This document shows positions 26,702 to 35,137 of a stretch of 64,000 nt of DNA, piece by piece. The stretch spans positions 7,234,707 through 7,298,706 of the forward strand of contig NZ_GG657754.1 in the NCBI RefSeq assembly GCF_000158915.1, in the 5' to 3' direction. Origin of the DNA: Streptomyces himastatinicus ATCC 53653. GTDB taxonomy: Bacteria > Actinomycetota > Actinomycetes > Streptomycetales > Streptomycetaceae. The stretch's first letter is position 1. Each line of letters begins with the position of its first letter. Under the pieces are notes generated by a model that made no database searches, had not been told where the DNA came from, and saw nothing but the letters and a program-made list of their open reading frames with translations. Both the position numbers and the translations under genes were made by a program.

Positions 26702-28291
26702 ATGTGTGGCATGTCGAGGAGTTCGCTGGATCCGAGCAGGACTCTGTCCAGGCGGTCGCTGCTGGCGGCCTCGGCCGCCGGCGCCGCCGGTGCTCTGCTG
26801 CCGGTCCCCGCGAGACCTGCGGAGGCGGTGTCCGGCGAGGCTACGGCCGCGTGCACGGGCAGCTACCGCGCCGAGTATCACTTCACGGTCCCCGACCAGT
26901 GGATGAACGACCCCCAGCGCCCGATCTGGATCAACGGCGAGTACCACTACTACTACCTCTACAACCCCGACTACTCGACGGGCGGCACGACGGCAGGTAC
27001 TGCCTGGCGCCTGGCCACCAGCACCGACCTCGTCTCCTTCACCGACAAGGGCGTCGCCGTGCCGAAGGACACGACCCCCAACGGCGATGTCTGGTCCGGT
27101 TCGGCGGTGGTCGACACGGACGGTACGGCGGGCTTCGGCGCGGGCGCGGTGATCGTCATCGCCACCATGGCGCCCGACGAGGTCACCCAGGCGCAGTACC
27201 TGTACTACTCGACGGACGCCGGCCGCACCTTCACCCACCACGGCACCGCCCCAGTCCTCCCCAACCCCGGCGTACGGGACTTCCGCGACCCCAAGGTGAT
27301 GCGCGACGAGGAGCGCGGGCGGTGGGTGATGACGCTTGCCGAGAACGACAAAGTGGGCTTCTACCACTCCGCCGACCTCAAGGCGTGGACGTACGTCAGC
27401 GGCTTCATCAAGGGTGGCATCGGCGTCCTGGAGTGCCCCGACCTGTTCCGCATCAGGGCGGAGGACGGGGCCTGGAAGTGGGTACTGGGCGTCAGCGCCA
27501 ATGGCAAGGGCTCCGGGCTGCCGAGCACGTTCGCGTACTGGACGGGCTCCTTCGACGGCACGACCTTCACCGCCGACGTATCCGATCCCCAGTGGCTGGA
27601 CCACGGCTGGGACTGGTACGCGGCGGTCACCTTCGACAAACGCGACGCGAACGGGGCCCTGGACCCGGCCGCACGGTACGCGATCGGCTGGATGAACCAC
27701 TGGGACTACGCGAGCACCACCCCCACGATCGAGTGCGACGGTTTCAACGGCACCGACTCGATCGTCCGCGAGGTGCGGCTGAAGCGTACGCCGTCGGGTA
27801 CGTACTACCTGGCGTCCCAGCCGGTGGCGGCACTGGACGACCATGTGTCGCGTACGGTGAACCTCGGCGACATCACCGTCGACGGCACGCGACTGCTCGA
27901 CTACACGGGTACGGCGTACGAGCTGACCTGCGAGATCACCTGGGATCAACTGGTTGGTGCCGGGCTCCAGTTGCGGCGGTCTCCGGACGGTGGGCGGCAC
28001 ATCGACGCGGGGATCTACGGCGGCTACGCCTTCGTCAATCGCGGTTACACCATCAGCCCCGACACCTCCGGCCGCTGGCAGGAGAGCCGTACGCCCTTCG
28101 ACCAGTCCGCCCGCACGGTCCGCCTGCGCATCCTCGTCGACCGTTCGACCGTCGAGATGTTCGTCGGCGACGGCCGGTACGTGCACTCGACCGAGGCCTT
28201 CCCCGACCCGTCCGACACAGGGCTGGCCCTGTTCACGATCGACGGGCAGGCGGTGTTCCGCAACACCGTGATCCGGGAATTCACGGTCTGA
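26702..28291 (+). CDS. Secreted glycoside hydrolase family 32 (levanase/inulinase-like)
   Basis: A 529-aa GH32 enzyme with a twin-arginine signal (LSRRSLLAASAAGAAGALL) ending near AEA, so it should act outside the cell on plant or bacterial fructans. Catalytic blocks: DQWMNDPQRP (nucleophile), VRDFRDPKV (Arg-Asp-Pro) and VLECPDLFR (acid/base Glu). A C-terminal beta-sandwich ends with RLRILVDRSTVEMFVGDG. ATG 26702 follows GGAAGGGAG. It pairs with the ABC importer and cytoplasmic GH32 across the divergent promoter region. Endo versus exo action and levan versus inulin preference cannot be read from sequence. Confidence 0.9.
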   Translation: MCGMSRSSLDPSRTLSRRSLLAASAAGAAGALLPVPARPAEAVSGEATAACTGSYRAEYHFTVPDQWMNDPQRPIWINGEYHYYYLYNPDYSTGGTTAGTAWRLATSTDLVSFTDKGVAVPKDTTPNGDVWSGSAVVDTDGTAGFGAGAVIVIATMAPDEVTQAQYLYYSTDAGRTFTHHGTAPVLPNPGVRDFRDPKVMRDEERGRWVMTLAENDKVGFYHSADLKAWTYVSGFIKGGIGVLECPDLFRIRAEDGAWKWVLGVSANGKGSGLPSTFAYWTGSFDGTTFTADVSDPQWLDHGWDWYAAVTFDKRDANGALDPAARYAIGWMNHWDYASTTPTIECDGFNGTDSIVREVRLKRTPSGTYYLASQPVAALDDHVSRTVNLGDITVDGTRLLDYTGTAYELTCEITWDQLVGAGLQLRRSPDGGRHIDAGIYGGYAFVNRGYTISPDTSGRWQESRTPFDQSARTVRLRILVDRSTVEMFVGDGRYVHSTEAFPDPSDTGLALFTIDGQAVFRNTVIREFTV

Positions 28292-28437
28292 TCCGACGTG
28301 AGGTGGCCGGGGCGGACAAGGCTGCGGCGCGCCAGGGCTCTCATCTCGAGGCAAGCGCGACATCTGCACTGCGGAAACGGGCACGAGGGGTCCACGTTGG
28401 TAGTCGTGGTGGAGCTTCGCCCGTCGGCCTCACCGTC

Positions 28438-28686
28438 ATGCGGGTCATGCTCCGGGAAGTCGGCATCACCGTCGCTCTCGCGGTGACCCTGGGCGCCCTG
28501 GTGTGCGCGGCCATCCTCAGACCGATGAGTCCGGCCCTCACGGGTTCGGCGGCATCGGTGATATCGGCCGGTCATGTCCTCGTTGTGTTCGGCGGTGCGG
28601 TGGTCCTTGGGCTCGTCACGGTGCTGCTCACCACCGGCCTGGCGTTGCGTCCTGACCCGGCGAGGGTGATCGGGGCCGGACGCTAG
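28438..28686 (+). CDS. Small two-helix membrane protein, hypothetical
   Basis: An 82-aa frame from ATG 28438 (or 28447). It contains two clear hydrophobic helices, VGITVALAVTLGALVCAAIL and VISAGHVLVVFGGAVVLGLV, and a short polar tail. No ribosome-binding site is evident and I recognise no family, so it may be a fragment of a larger membrane protein. It lies between the GH32 gene and the right attachment scar. Confidence 0.4.
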   Translation: MRVMLREVGITVALAVTLGALVCAAILRPMSPALTGSAASVISAGHVLVVFGGAVVLGLVTVLLTTGLALRPDPARVIGAGR

Positions 28687-28789
28687 CAGGGTCGGGTCAC
28701 GTGGTCCGCGAGGGTCGGTCGGCGGTACACCGCACTCCGGGAAAAACGACAACTGTCAGACCAGGATGTTCGTCGCTCCAACCTGATCA

Positions 28790-28936
28790 GCCGACTCGCT
28801 GGGGCCTCTACAGGCGGTGAGGCAAGTGCCTCACCGCCTCGGGTCGGGCCGGATCGAGGGGGACCCAGCGGGATCGAATGGGATGGAGGTGTCCGGCTCT
28901 CGGGCAAAACCGCAAGTGAGATGGGTCACCGGTTGA
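28790..28936 (+). repeat. Island repeat, copy B, with palindrome
   Basis: Similar to copies at 19575, 39845 and 44725. The palindrome AGGCGGTGAGGCA (28812-28824) / TGCCTCACCGCCT (28827-28839) has perfect 13-bp arms. It continues with GGGATCGAATGGGATGGAG, GGCAAAACCGCA and GAGATGGGTCACCGGTTGAG, which directly adjoin the attR-like repeat. Copy C at 39845-39984 shares all of these parts. Confidence 0.8.
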
Positions 28937-28961
28937 GGTTCGAGTCCCACCCGCCCCACCA
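28937..28961 (+). repeat. attR-like 25-bp direct repeat of tRNA 3' end
   Basis: Exact copy of 4100-4124 (T arm, 3' acceptor strand and CCA of the CAU tRNA) in the same orientation, with no tRNA 5' part. It marks the distal end of a 24.8-kb insertion at the tRNA. Downstream, TGACCTGCGCAAACG (28974-28988) matches the flank found after the true tRNA. Confidence 0.85.
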
Positions 28962-29004
28962 AGAAAATCGATCTGACCTGCGCAAACGCGCTTGGAGCCT
29001 TCGA

Positions 29005-29077
29005 CCCCCTTGTGGCGCCTGGGTTTTGGGCGACACCTGGGTGAGATCCGTGGTTGACGCTCCCACGGCCGCGGCAA
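29005..29077 (+). repeat. Scar flank repeat, also at 45577-45650
   Basis: About 73 bp beginning CCCCCTTGTG, through GGGTTTTGGG and GATCCGTGGTTGA, to CGCGGCAA, with roughly 85 per cent identity by eye to 45577-45650. No gene is recognised in 28962-29186; a Ser/Pro-rich frame (29100-29180) has no family. Confidence 0.65.
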
Positions 29078-29186
29078 GCGGTACCCCACCTGAACCGAGC
29101 ATCGACTCGTCGTCATCTCCACCCGAGCACGCCAGAGGAGGTCGGGGCGGCCCGACAAACGCTGCTCCTCAACGTGAACGAAGCCG

Positions 29187-30752
29187 CTAGTTCTTCTGCA
29201 GGGTGCGGGTGACACCCGCGATGACGGCGGTCGTCAGCACCCAGCCGAAGGCGATGAGGAGGTAGGCCAGCCACTGGAGGCTGTCGTTCGACCAGTACCA
29301 GGTCGTGCGCTGGCCCAGCCCCCCGATGGGGATCAAGAGGTCGAGTGTGTAGACGAGGGGCTGGAACGGGGCGCCTTCGCCTTGTTTGACCGGGGTGGGG
29401 GAGTCGGTGCCGAAGGACAGTGTGCCCAGCAGGATCAGCGCGAGGAGCCAGATGCCGGCCAGCCAGGGGCGGTAGCCGTAGCCGACGGTCACGTCAAGGA
29501 GATGGCCCCATGCACGGGTTGCCGGGGGCAGGGCGCGGCGCCGGTGGCGTTGCTTGGCGAGGAGGACGCGGCGGGCGTCGTCGTCGTGCCCGGCCTTGCG
29601 GTACCAGGCCGCCAGTTGCTCGTACGGTTGTGGGTTGTAGCCCGGGCTGCTGCGTATCCATGCCACGCGTCGGGCCACGGACTCCCGGTCGCCCACGGTC
29701 TCGTGGCGCTCGTCGTTCGCGTCCGCCGTCTTGATGGAGCCGTAGACGAAACCGTCCAGCTCCACTCTCTGCGGCCAGCTGTGCTCGTTCTCGTGGAGGT
29801 ACGACACCTGGGCACCCCGCAGATCGAGGGTGCCGGATGGGGGTCGGGCGAGGGTGAGATCGAGGTCGACGGCTTGCAGGTGCATGGCGATCAGGGCCGG
29901 GGCGTTTCCGTCGTCGGTGGGCGGGCCGTTCAGGACGGCTCCGTCGAAGGTCACGTTGTCCGTGACGTGGGTGCCGCGCAGCCGTACCGTGCCGTTCGCG
30001 GTGAATCCCTCGGAGAACTTGAGCGACGAGGCCGTGGCGTTGTCGAGGGTGAGGGCCACGCCGCGTGGGCCGGGTCCTTCCAGCCGGGCACCCTGCATGA
30101 CCAGAGTGCCAGGCAACTGCGCTCCCATCAGCCGGACTTCCCCGTATGCGACGAACCCGTTTCGGCAGAAGATGCCCCCTTCCATGGCCAGGCCGCCGGC
30201 CGACAGGGCCCACCCGTCCGGTGCGATCAACGTGGCCCCGTTGAGGAGCAGTCCGCCGCTCACCCGGGCGTCAGTGAGCGAGAGGGCGGTGCTCACGCGG
30301 TTGAAGGGAGTGGGGGCGCCGCCCTCCACCACGGAGTGCCGCAAGGAGAAGTTGCCCTCGATGCGGGCCGAATCGGCCTCGATGCCGGGTATCCGGCTGC
30401 CCGTGAACACGAGGGTCTGCGTCGACGCACCGAGGAGATTCACCGCCTCCTCGAACCAGCATGCCTCCAGCCAGAGGGCATGGGCGATCTGCGCGCCGGC
30501 CAGGTCCAGGCGTCCGGAGATCCGTGCCCCGGTGAGGCTCAGACGCGCCACCGCACCCGGTTGCCCGGTGTTTGCGCCCAGCAACAACGCGGCGACGACC
30601 GCCGCCCGCACCGTTCGCTCAGGTCCCCACCGTCCGCCGTCGGCGACCCGGTCCTCCTCGGGCGTGCCCGTACGCAGGTCCACCTGCCGCCCCTCGGGGA
30701 ACGCGTCCCACAGCTCACGCTCAGGTGAAGTCAACTCGTCGTAGGAAAGCAC
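29187..30752 (-). CDS. Membrane-anchored beta-helical protein (annotated elsewhere as membrane oxidoreductase)
   Basis: About 521 aa from GTG 30752 (LSYDELTSPERELWDAFPEG). Most of the protein consists of recurring segments such as LSLTGARISGRLDLAGAQI and LRGTHVTDNVTFDGAVL, spaced like a right-handed beta-helix related to pentapeptide repeats. A basic helical linker follows, then two membrane helices near the C terminus (WLAGIWLLALILLGTLSFG; LAYLLIAFGWVLTTAVIAGV). Streptomyces annotations often call such proteins membrane-associated oxidoreductase, but I see no cofactor motif. The start is uncertain: GAAGGAG lies 17 bp before this GTG, and a TTG at 30794 is also in frame. Function unknown. Confidence 0.7.
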   Translation of the reverse strand: MLSYDELTSPERELWDAFPEGRQVDLRTGTPEEDRVADGGRWGPERTVRAAVVAALLLGANTGQPGAVARLSLTGARISGRLDLAGAQIAHALWLEACWFEEAVNLLGASTQTLVFTGSRIPGIEADSARIEGNFSLRHSVVEGGAPTPFNRVSTALSLTDARVSGGLLLNGATLIAPDGWALSAGGLAMEGGIFCRNGFVAYGEVRLMGAQLPGTLVMQGARLEGPGPRGVALTLDNATASSLKFSEGFTANGTVRLRGTHVTDNVTFDGAVLNGPPTDDGNAPALIAMHLQAVDLDLTLARPPSGTLDLRGAQVSYLHENEHSWPQRVELDGFVYGSIKTADANDERHETVGDRESVARRVAWIRSSPGYNPQPYEQLAAWYRKAGHDDDARRVLLAKQRHRRRALPPATRAWGHLLDVTVGYGYRPWLAGIWLLALILLGTLSFGTDSPTPVKQGEGAPFQPLVYTLDLLIPIGGLGQRTTWYWSNDSLQWLAYLLIAFGWVLTTAVIAGVTRTLQKN

Positions 30753-30833
30753 TCGTGCAGAGTAGTGATCTCCTTCGTGGCCGCCTGGTCCCAATGCGCC
30801 CGGAGTGGAGGAGGCCCATTCTGTTGGGAGTTC

Positions 30834-31060
30834 TCAGTCCTCCAGACCCTGGGTCAGGTCGGCCAGGTCGAAGGTGCCGTTCGCGGGCGGGGCCTGCACC
30901 GTGACCGGCTTGTTGATGTCGCGAGGGCCCCTGGCCTGCCGCGTCGGCGCCGCCCTTGCCCAGGGCCGAGGCGTCGGTCGCGAGCCAGCTCTTGTCGTCG
31001 AGCGGGAGGAGGACTCCTTGTCGAGCCCGCCCTTGACGGCGCCGCCGGGCCTGTCCTGGT
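30834..31060 (-). pseudogene. Decayed copy of the lipoprotein at 38786-39703
   Basis: The end reads DINKPVTVQAPP...FDLADLTQGLED, almost the same as the end of the intact lipoprotein. Upstream, ATDASALGKGG-type sequence and the preceding stretch also match, but roughly 115 codons between them are deleted and the frame is broken. The start and signal peptide are missing. It is a clear remnant of a duplication. Confidence 0.8.
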
Positions 31061-31118
31061 ACGGGACACCGATAGCGAGGGACCGCCGATAGCCCGTCAG
31101 GATCTGGGTGGTGTGTAG

Positions 31119-31142
31119 TTGCACATGCCGTAGCGGCATGTG
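31119..31142 (+). promoter_or_regulatory. Palindromic operator of the MerR regulator gene
   Basis: Perfect 9-bp arms CACATGCCG (31122-31130) and CGGCATGTG (31134-31142) around TAG, overlapping a TTGCAC -35-like hexamer (31119-31124). The site lies 42 bp upstream of the MerR gene. MerR proteins typically bind such dyads inside a long promoter spacer and autoregulate. Confidence 0.55.
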
Positions 31143-31183
31143 GTGTCGTCGAGGGCACCACAGCACGAAAGGCCCTGTCTGCG

Positions 31184-32026
31184 ATGTACCCCTCCGTCAC
31201 GCCTCCCCGCGAGGTCAAGATCGGTGATGCCGCCGCCTTCGCCGGGACCACCCCGCGCGCCATTCGCCACTACCACCAGATCGGTCTGCTGCCGGAGCCC
31301 GAGCGAGGCGGAGACGGACGCCGCCGCTACGGCTACGACGACATGATCCGCCTGCTGTGGATCCGCAAGATGTCCGAGGCCGGCATCAGCCTGGACGACA
31401 TGCGGGCCGCCTTCGACGAAGCCCGGGACATTGAGGACGTCCTGGGCCGGCTGGAGGAGACCCTGGCCGCCCAGGAGGCCGACATCAAGCGTCAGCGCGC
31501 GGCAGTCCAGCGCCTGCGGGGCGTGGGCAGCCCACTGGGCCTGCTCTCCCCATTGGTCACGGACCGGCTCAGCCACCTGCCTTCTGGCGCACTGCGCCCC
31601 TCCGACCTGGACACCCTGCTGGTCACGGAACGGATCTTCGGGCCGCTGGGAGCCGCGATTCAGGCCAGCGTGTTCATCACCCTGGCCACCCACCCCGACC
31701 TACGGGACGAGGCAGACCGCCTCGACGCGGCCGACGCCGCCCTCGATGACACCGTCGACCCCCACGACCCGCAGGTCGAGGAACTCGCCGCGCAGCACTG
31801 CGCCCACCACAAGGCCCTGCTCCAGGCCATTGAAGCGGCCGGACTGGACGCGGCCGAGGAGAAGCTCTTCGAGATCGACGACGCCGAGGCGAGCGGCGAG
31901 GAGGACGCCCGGATGAACGCCTTCGAAGCGGTCACCAAGATGCCCTACGGCTTCTCCGCGGCCCGGACGCGGTGCATGGAACTCACGGCACAGCTCCTTG
32001 ACGGGGACCTCTCCGCAGGCAGCTGA
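31184..32026 (+). CDS. MerR-family transcriptional regulator
   Basis: A 280-aa regulator. The N-terminal winged helix reads VKIGDAAAFAGTTPRAIRHYHQIGLLPEPERGGDGRRRYGYDDM, the MerR signature, followed by the dimerisation helix (RLEETLAAQEADIKRQRAAV). The C-terminal 150 residues form a helical effector domain without the Cys pattern of metal-sensing MerR proteins, so a small organic ligand is more likely. A palindrome at 31122-31142 is the probable autoregulatory site. No obvious target gene lies next to it. Confidence 0.88.
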   Translation: MYPSVTPPREVKIGDAAAFAGTTPRAIRHYHQIGLLPEPERGGDGRRRYGYDDMIRLLWIRKMSEAGISLDDMRAAFDEARDIEDVLGRLEETLAAQEADIKRQRAAVQRLRGVGSPLGLLSPLVTDRLSHLPSGALRPSDLDTLLVTERIFGPLGAAIQASVFITLATHPDLRDEADRLDAADAALDDTVDPHDPQVEELAAQHCAHHKALLQAIEAAGLDAAEEKLFEIDDAEASGEEDARMNAFEAVTKMPYGFSAARTRCMELTAQLLDGDLSAGS

Positions 32027-32189
32027 TCGCTGGTGCGGCCGCGCGTGAGGATCCCGGATTGGCCACCGACACGAAGCCGGCGTCTCGACGTCTCGACACG
32101 GCCCGCACATTCCCCATCAGGAGTGGTTGTCGCAGGTGGTGGACCTTGGCCCAGTACCGGCGCCGCACTGATTCGTCGGCGAATCAGAT

Positions 32190-32554
32190 GGCCTAGACCG
32201 CGGCCAATCAGCTCTGCCTCGGAGAGCTCGTTGAGTACGAGGCGGTGCAGGCGGTTCCTATACCCCGGGGCTTGCCAGGCCCGCAGCCGTCGCCAGGCTG
32301 TGTGCCCAGAGCCGTAGCCGAGTTGAGGCGGCAGGTCGCGCCAGCGACAAGCGGTGTGCAGCACGAACACTGCCCTCTAACGCGGCCCGCTCATCGACTC
32401 GCGGACGCCCGCCTGGCCCTTTCGGCCCAAGCCGCGGTGGCAGCAGCGGCTCGATCAGATCCCAGAGCCGGTCTTCGACCACCCGCTGTGCCGCATTCCT
32501 CGCCACGACGGGGCACGATCGCGGATCAAGGGGGCTCCACCCAGATTGGGCCAT
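32190..32554 (-). mobile_element. IS5-family transposase remnant
   Basis: The minus strand encodes DRLWDLIEPLLPP followed by GPKGPGGRPRVDERA, the N terminus of streptomycete IS5-group (DUF4096) transposases. The frame then shifts and continues VFVLHTACRWRDLPPQLGYG and HTAWRRLRAWQ. The DDE catalytic domain is absent and no terminal repeats are visible, so it is a dead fragment. The segment 32027-32189 has no gene. Confidence 0.8.
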
Positions 32555-32570
32555 CCGATAATTTGCTGGT

Positions 32571-33107
32571 GTGGACCAGGGACTCGCTGCACTGCTCGGT
32601 GCTTTCGTCGGGGTCGTCGGGACTACCGCATCTGCGGTGGTCGCGGGCCGGTACCTACGTCAACAGGCACGGGACCAAGCCCACATCGACCATGCACGAT
32701 GGCGCCGAGAGATCCGCCAAGAGGCCTACGCGGCGGCGCTTGTCCCCATCAGCGAGGCACGCGAAGTCGCGCGGCAGGCGTACCGTGCCCTTGTCCAGGA
32801 GCAGGCTGAAGTTGATGTGGCAGGCCTGTTGGGCCAGTTGGACAAATTGATCCGGACGATTCAGGCCTCCTGCGCTCGTTTGTACTTGGAGGGCCCTCAA
32901 GAGGTGGCTGCGGCTGGGGAAGCAGTGCTCACGGCACTGCGAGTAGTCGACAACAATCTGGTGACCTGGAAGCAGAGTCGGGCATCGTCTCCTGAGTCCC
33001 GGGCGGCCGAGTACATCGAGCGCCACACGGTGAAGGCTGCGGACCTCGCCGACTCGATCAATGGCTTCGCGAATAAAGCCAGCAAAGCGCTGGACGCCAC
33101 CGGATAA
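32571..33107 (+). CDS. Hypothetical protein with N-terminal membrane anchor and coiled coil
   Basis: A 178-aa protein from GTG 32571. The first 25 residues form one membrane helix (LAALLGAFVGVVGTTASAVV). A charged helical region follows (RQQARDQAHIDHARWRREIRQEAYAAAL) and continues as a long coiled coil. Many streptomycete proteins share this design, but their function is unknown. It abuts the IS5 remnant, and no ribosome-binding site is clear. An intact length and good codon use support a real gene. Confidence 0.6.
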   Translation: MDQGLAALLGAFVGVVGTTASAVVAGRYLRQQARDQAHIDHARWRREIRQEAYAAALVPISEAREVARQAYRALVQEQAEVDVAGLLGQLDKLIRTIQASCARLYLEGPQEVAAAGEAVLTALRVVDNNLVTWKQSRASSPESRAAEYIERHTVKAADLADSINGFANKASKALDATG

Positions 33108-33309
33108 CAGCCCACGGCTACCCTGGGGCCGCCGCTGGTTGTGTGGCGCATCCGGTGAGCGGCAAGTCAGGGCGGCAGCAGTGGTGTCGTGTACGGAAGC
33201 CTCATCGTCGGTGCGTTGGTGGAGTGCTTCCGAAGGCGTATTCGCCGACACCAAAATCAGCCGTGATAAATGCCTCAGCCCGTATGCGTGGGAGCGATGT
33301 TCTCCGTCG

Positions 33310-33509
33310 TCCTGACCGACAGCGAGACCGAAGCCGCCAAGGGCATCGCCGTGGCCGCCAGCCGCGTCGGCTCGGCAGCCAGCACGTTCCGGCTGCCCGT
33401 GGTCGAGGACAGCTACGGCACCACCACCGCGCTGGGCGGGTGCGTCGTCGTCCTCCTGCTCGGCGGCTTCGTCTGCTGGGCGTGGGCACCGGAAACCAGC
33501 AGGGAATAG
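33310..33509 (+). pseudogene. Fragment of an MFS transporter C terminus
   Basis: The frame reads ETEAAKGIAVAASRVGSAAS, STFRLPVVEDSYGTTTALGG and VVVLLLGGFVCWAWAPET. This matches the last two helices of metabolite:proton symporters (RG.AVG.A.A.SRIGA...TF..P...D..G). The first ten helices are missing. It is a gene relic between the hypothetical gene and the TetR gene. Confidence 0.55.
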
Positions 33510-33567
33510 AGGTGCGCGCCGGCGCACCAGGCTGGTGCGTCTCCGAGCCTCCGTTGTCGGGTACTGA

Positions 33568-34173
33568 CTACGGTCCGGCCGTGCCGACAGAGTTTCCAGA
33601 GGGGTGGGCGACCTCCCAGGCCGCCTCGATCATCCGGAAGATCTCGTCCACCGCGGTATCCGGATCGGCCGCCTCGCGGGCCAGTGAATAAGCGTCGATC
33701 ACGAACCTCGCGATCGTCCGGCAGGCCGTAGTGGTCCGTGACAGGTCGGGGTCGGCGGCGATGGCCGTTGCCAGCGACTCCGCATGGCGCAGCCTCATCG
33801 ACTCCTCGTACTCCCGCAGGGCGGGTGATGCGTCGATCATGCGCCAGATCGGGGCGGCGCTGTCAGCCGTGCAATGTCGCACCAGGGCCTGGATCTCGCG
33901 GCGGAGCGCGGGGATGAGCGGTTCGTGTGGCGCCCGGCCGGTGACCGTCTGCGTGAGGCGTTGCTCGAAGTCGTCGTCCTGCTCGAACACCAGGGCCTCT
34001 TTCGAGGCGAAGTGGGAGAAGAGCGTGGTGACGGCCACGTCGGCCTCGGCGGCCACGTCACGGATGCCCACCGCGTCGTACCCGCGTTCCAGGAAGAGTC
34101 GCAGGGCGGTGTCAGCGATCTTCTGGCGGGTCGCGGCCTTCTTGCGCTCACGGCGTCCGGTCGGCACGGTCAT
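33568..34173 (-). CDS. TetR/AcrR-family regulator
   Basis: A 201-aa repressor. The helix-turn-helix is TRQKIADTALRLFLERGYDAVGIRDVAAEADVAVTTLFSHFASKEAL, followed by a helical ligand-binding domain of the MftR-like type (DDDFEQRLTQTV ... EYEESMRLRHAESLATAIAAD). It is transcribed away from the zinc-free quinone-oxidoreductase-type gene at 34244; the 70-bp gap carries inverted repeats. It most likely represses that gene and itself. Confidence 0.9.
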   Translation of the reverse strand: MTVPTGRRERKKAATRQKIADTALRLFLERGYDAVGIRDVAAEADVAVTTLFSHFASKEALVFEQDDDFEQRLTQTVTGRAPHEPLIPALRREIQALVRHCTADSAAPIWRMIDASPALREYEESMRLRHAESLATAIAADPDLSRTTTACRTIARFVIDAYSLAREAADPDTAVDEIFRMIEAAWEVAHPSGNSVGTAGP

Positions 34174-34216
34174 CCTCTCACGCTATCAGATGCAAACATG
34201 AAGTCGTTCCTAAAAG

Positions 34217-34236
34217 CTAACCGTTAGTGTTACGGT
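34217..34236 (+). promoter_or_regulatory. Putative TetR operator in the divergent gap
   Basis: CTAAC-C-GTTAG (34217-34227) is a perfect 5-bp inverted repeat. It overlaps ACCGT-N7-ACGGT (34220-34236). It lies between the divergent TetR and oxidoreductase genes, 8 bp before the oxidoreductase ATG, where TetR operators usually sit. Confidence 0.6.
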
Positions 34237-34243
34237 CGGTCGC

Positions 34244-35137
34244 ATGAAGAAAGTGAGCTTCGCCGAGTTCGGCGGTCCGGACGTTCTGCAACTCATGGAT
34301 GCCGAAGAGCCCCACGCGGGCCCCGGTCAGGTACGCATCGCCGTGCGGGCGGCGGGCGTGAACCCCGTCGACTGGAGGGTTCGTGAAGGCCAGGTTCTGG
34401 GGGCCCATCCGATCGAGTTGCCCTCCGGAGTCGGGCTGGACGCCTCCGGGGTGGTGGACGAGATCGGCGAGGGTGTCGAAGGGGTCGAGGTCGGCGACCG
34501 CGTGTTCGGCGAAGGCTCAAGTACCTATGCCGAGTTCGCCGTGCTGTCGGCCTGGGCCCGTATGCCCGAGGGGCTGACGTTCGAAGAGGCGGCCGGATAC
34601 CCCTCGGTGGTGGAGACCGCACTGCGCATCATCCGGGAGGTCGGTGTGCGGTCCGGGCAGACGCTGCTGGTCAGCGGCGCGTCCGGGGGAGTCGGATCGG
34701 CGGTGCTACAGATCGCCCGCGACCGCGGCATCACGGTGATCGGCACGGCTGGGGCCGCGAACCAGGACTATCTGCGGAGCCTGGGTGCCCTCGCCACGAC
34801 GTACGGCGAGGGCTGGCCCGAGCGGGTGCGGCAGCTCGGCCATGTCGACGCGGCTCTCGACCTGGCCGGCTCGGGTGTGATCCGCGAGCTGGTCGAGCTG
34901 ACCGGGGATCCGCGGAAGGTGATCTCCATCGCCGATCTCGGTGCGCCGGAGCTCGGTGTCCGATTCTCCGGCGTGGCCGGGAGCGTGCCGGAAGCGCTCG
35001 CCGAGGCCGTCGGCCTCATCTCGCGGGGGAAGCTCCGCATCCCGGTGGAGAAGTCGTACACGCTCGCCGAGGCCGCGGCGGCGCACGTCGACAGCCGTGC
35101 TGGTCACACGCGCGGGCGCCGGGTCCTGGTCGTCTGA
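34244..35137 (+). CDS. NADPH:quinone oxidoreductase-like MDR enzyme
   Basis: A 297-aa medium-chain dehydrogenase/reductase of the zeta-crystallin type. The N-terminal catalytic fold contains AGVNPVDWRVREG and SGVGLDASGVVDEIG. The nucleotide-binding motif is LLVSGASGGVGSAVLQIA, with GASGG preferring NADPH. Zinc-binding cysteines are absent, so it should be a quinone or enone reductase. Divergent TetR control suggests induction by an electrophile or quinone. Confidence 0.88.
   Translation: MKKVSFAEFGGPDVLQLMDAEEPHAGPGQVRIAVRAAGVNPVDWRVREGQVLGAHPIELPSGVGLDASGVVDEIGEGVEGVEVGDRVFGEGSSTYAEFAVLSAWARMPEGLTFEEAAGYPSVVETALRIIREVGVRSGQTLLVSGASGGVGSAVLQIARDRGITVIGTAGAANQDYLRSLGALATTYGEGWPERVRQLGHVDAALDLAGSGVIRELVELTGDPRKVISIADLGAPELGVRFSGVAGSVPEALAEAVGLISRGKLRIPVEKSYTLAEAAAAHVDSRAGHTRGRRVLVV

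Noticed and set aside
28937-28961. A second CAU tRNA gene
   Set aside because: Only the T arm and 3' acceptor strand are present. The D arm and anticodon arm are missing, so it is an attachment scar.
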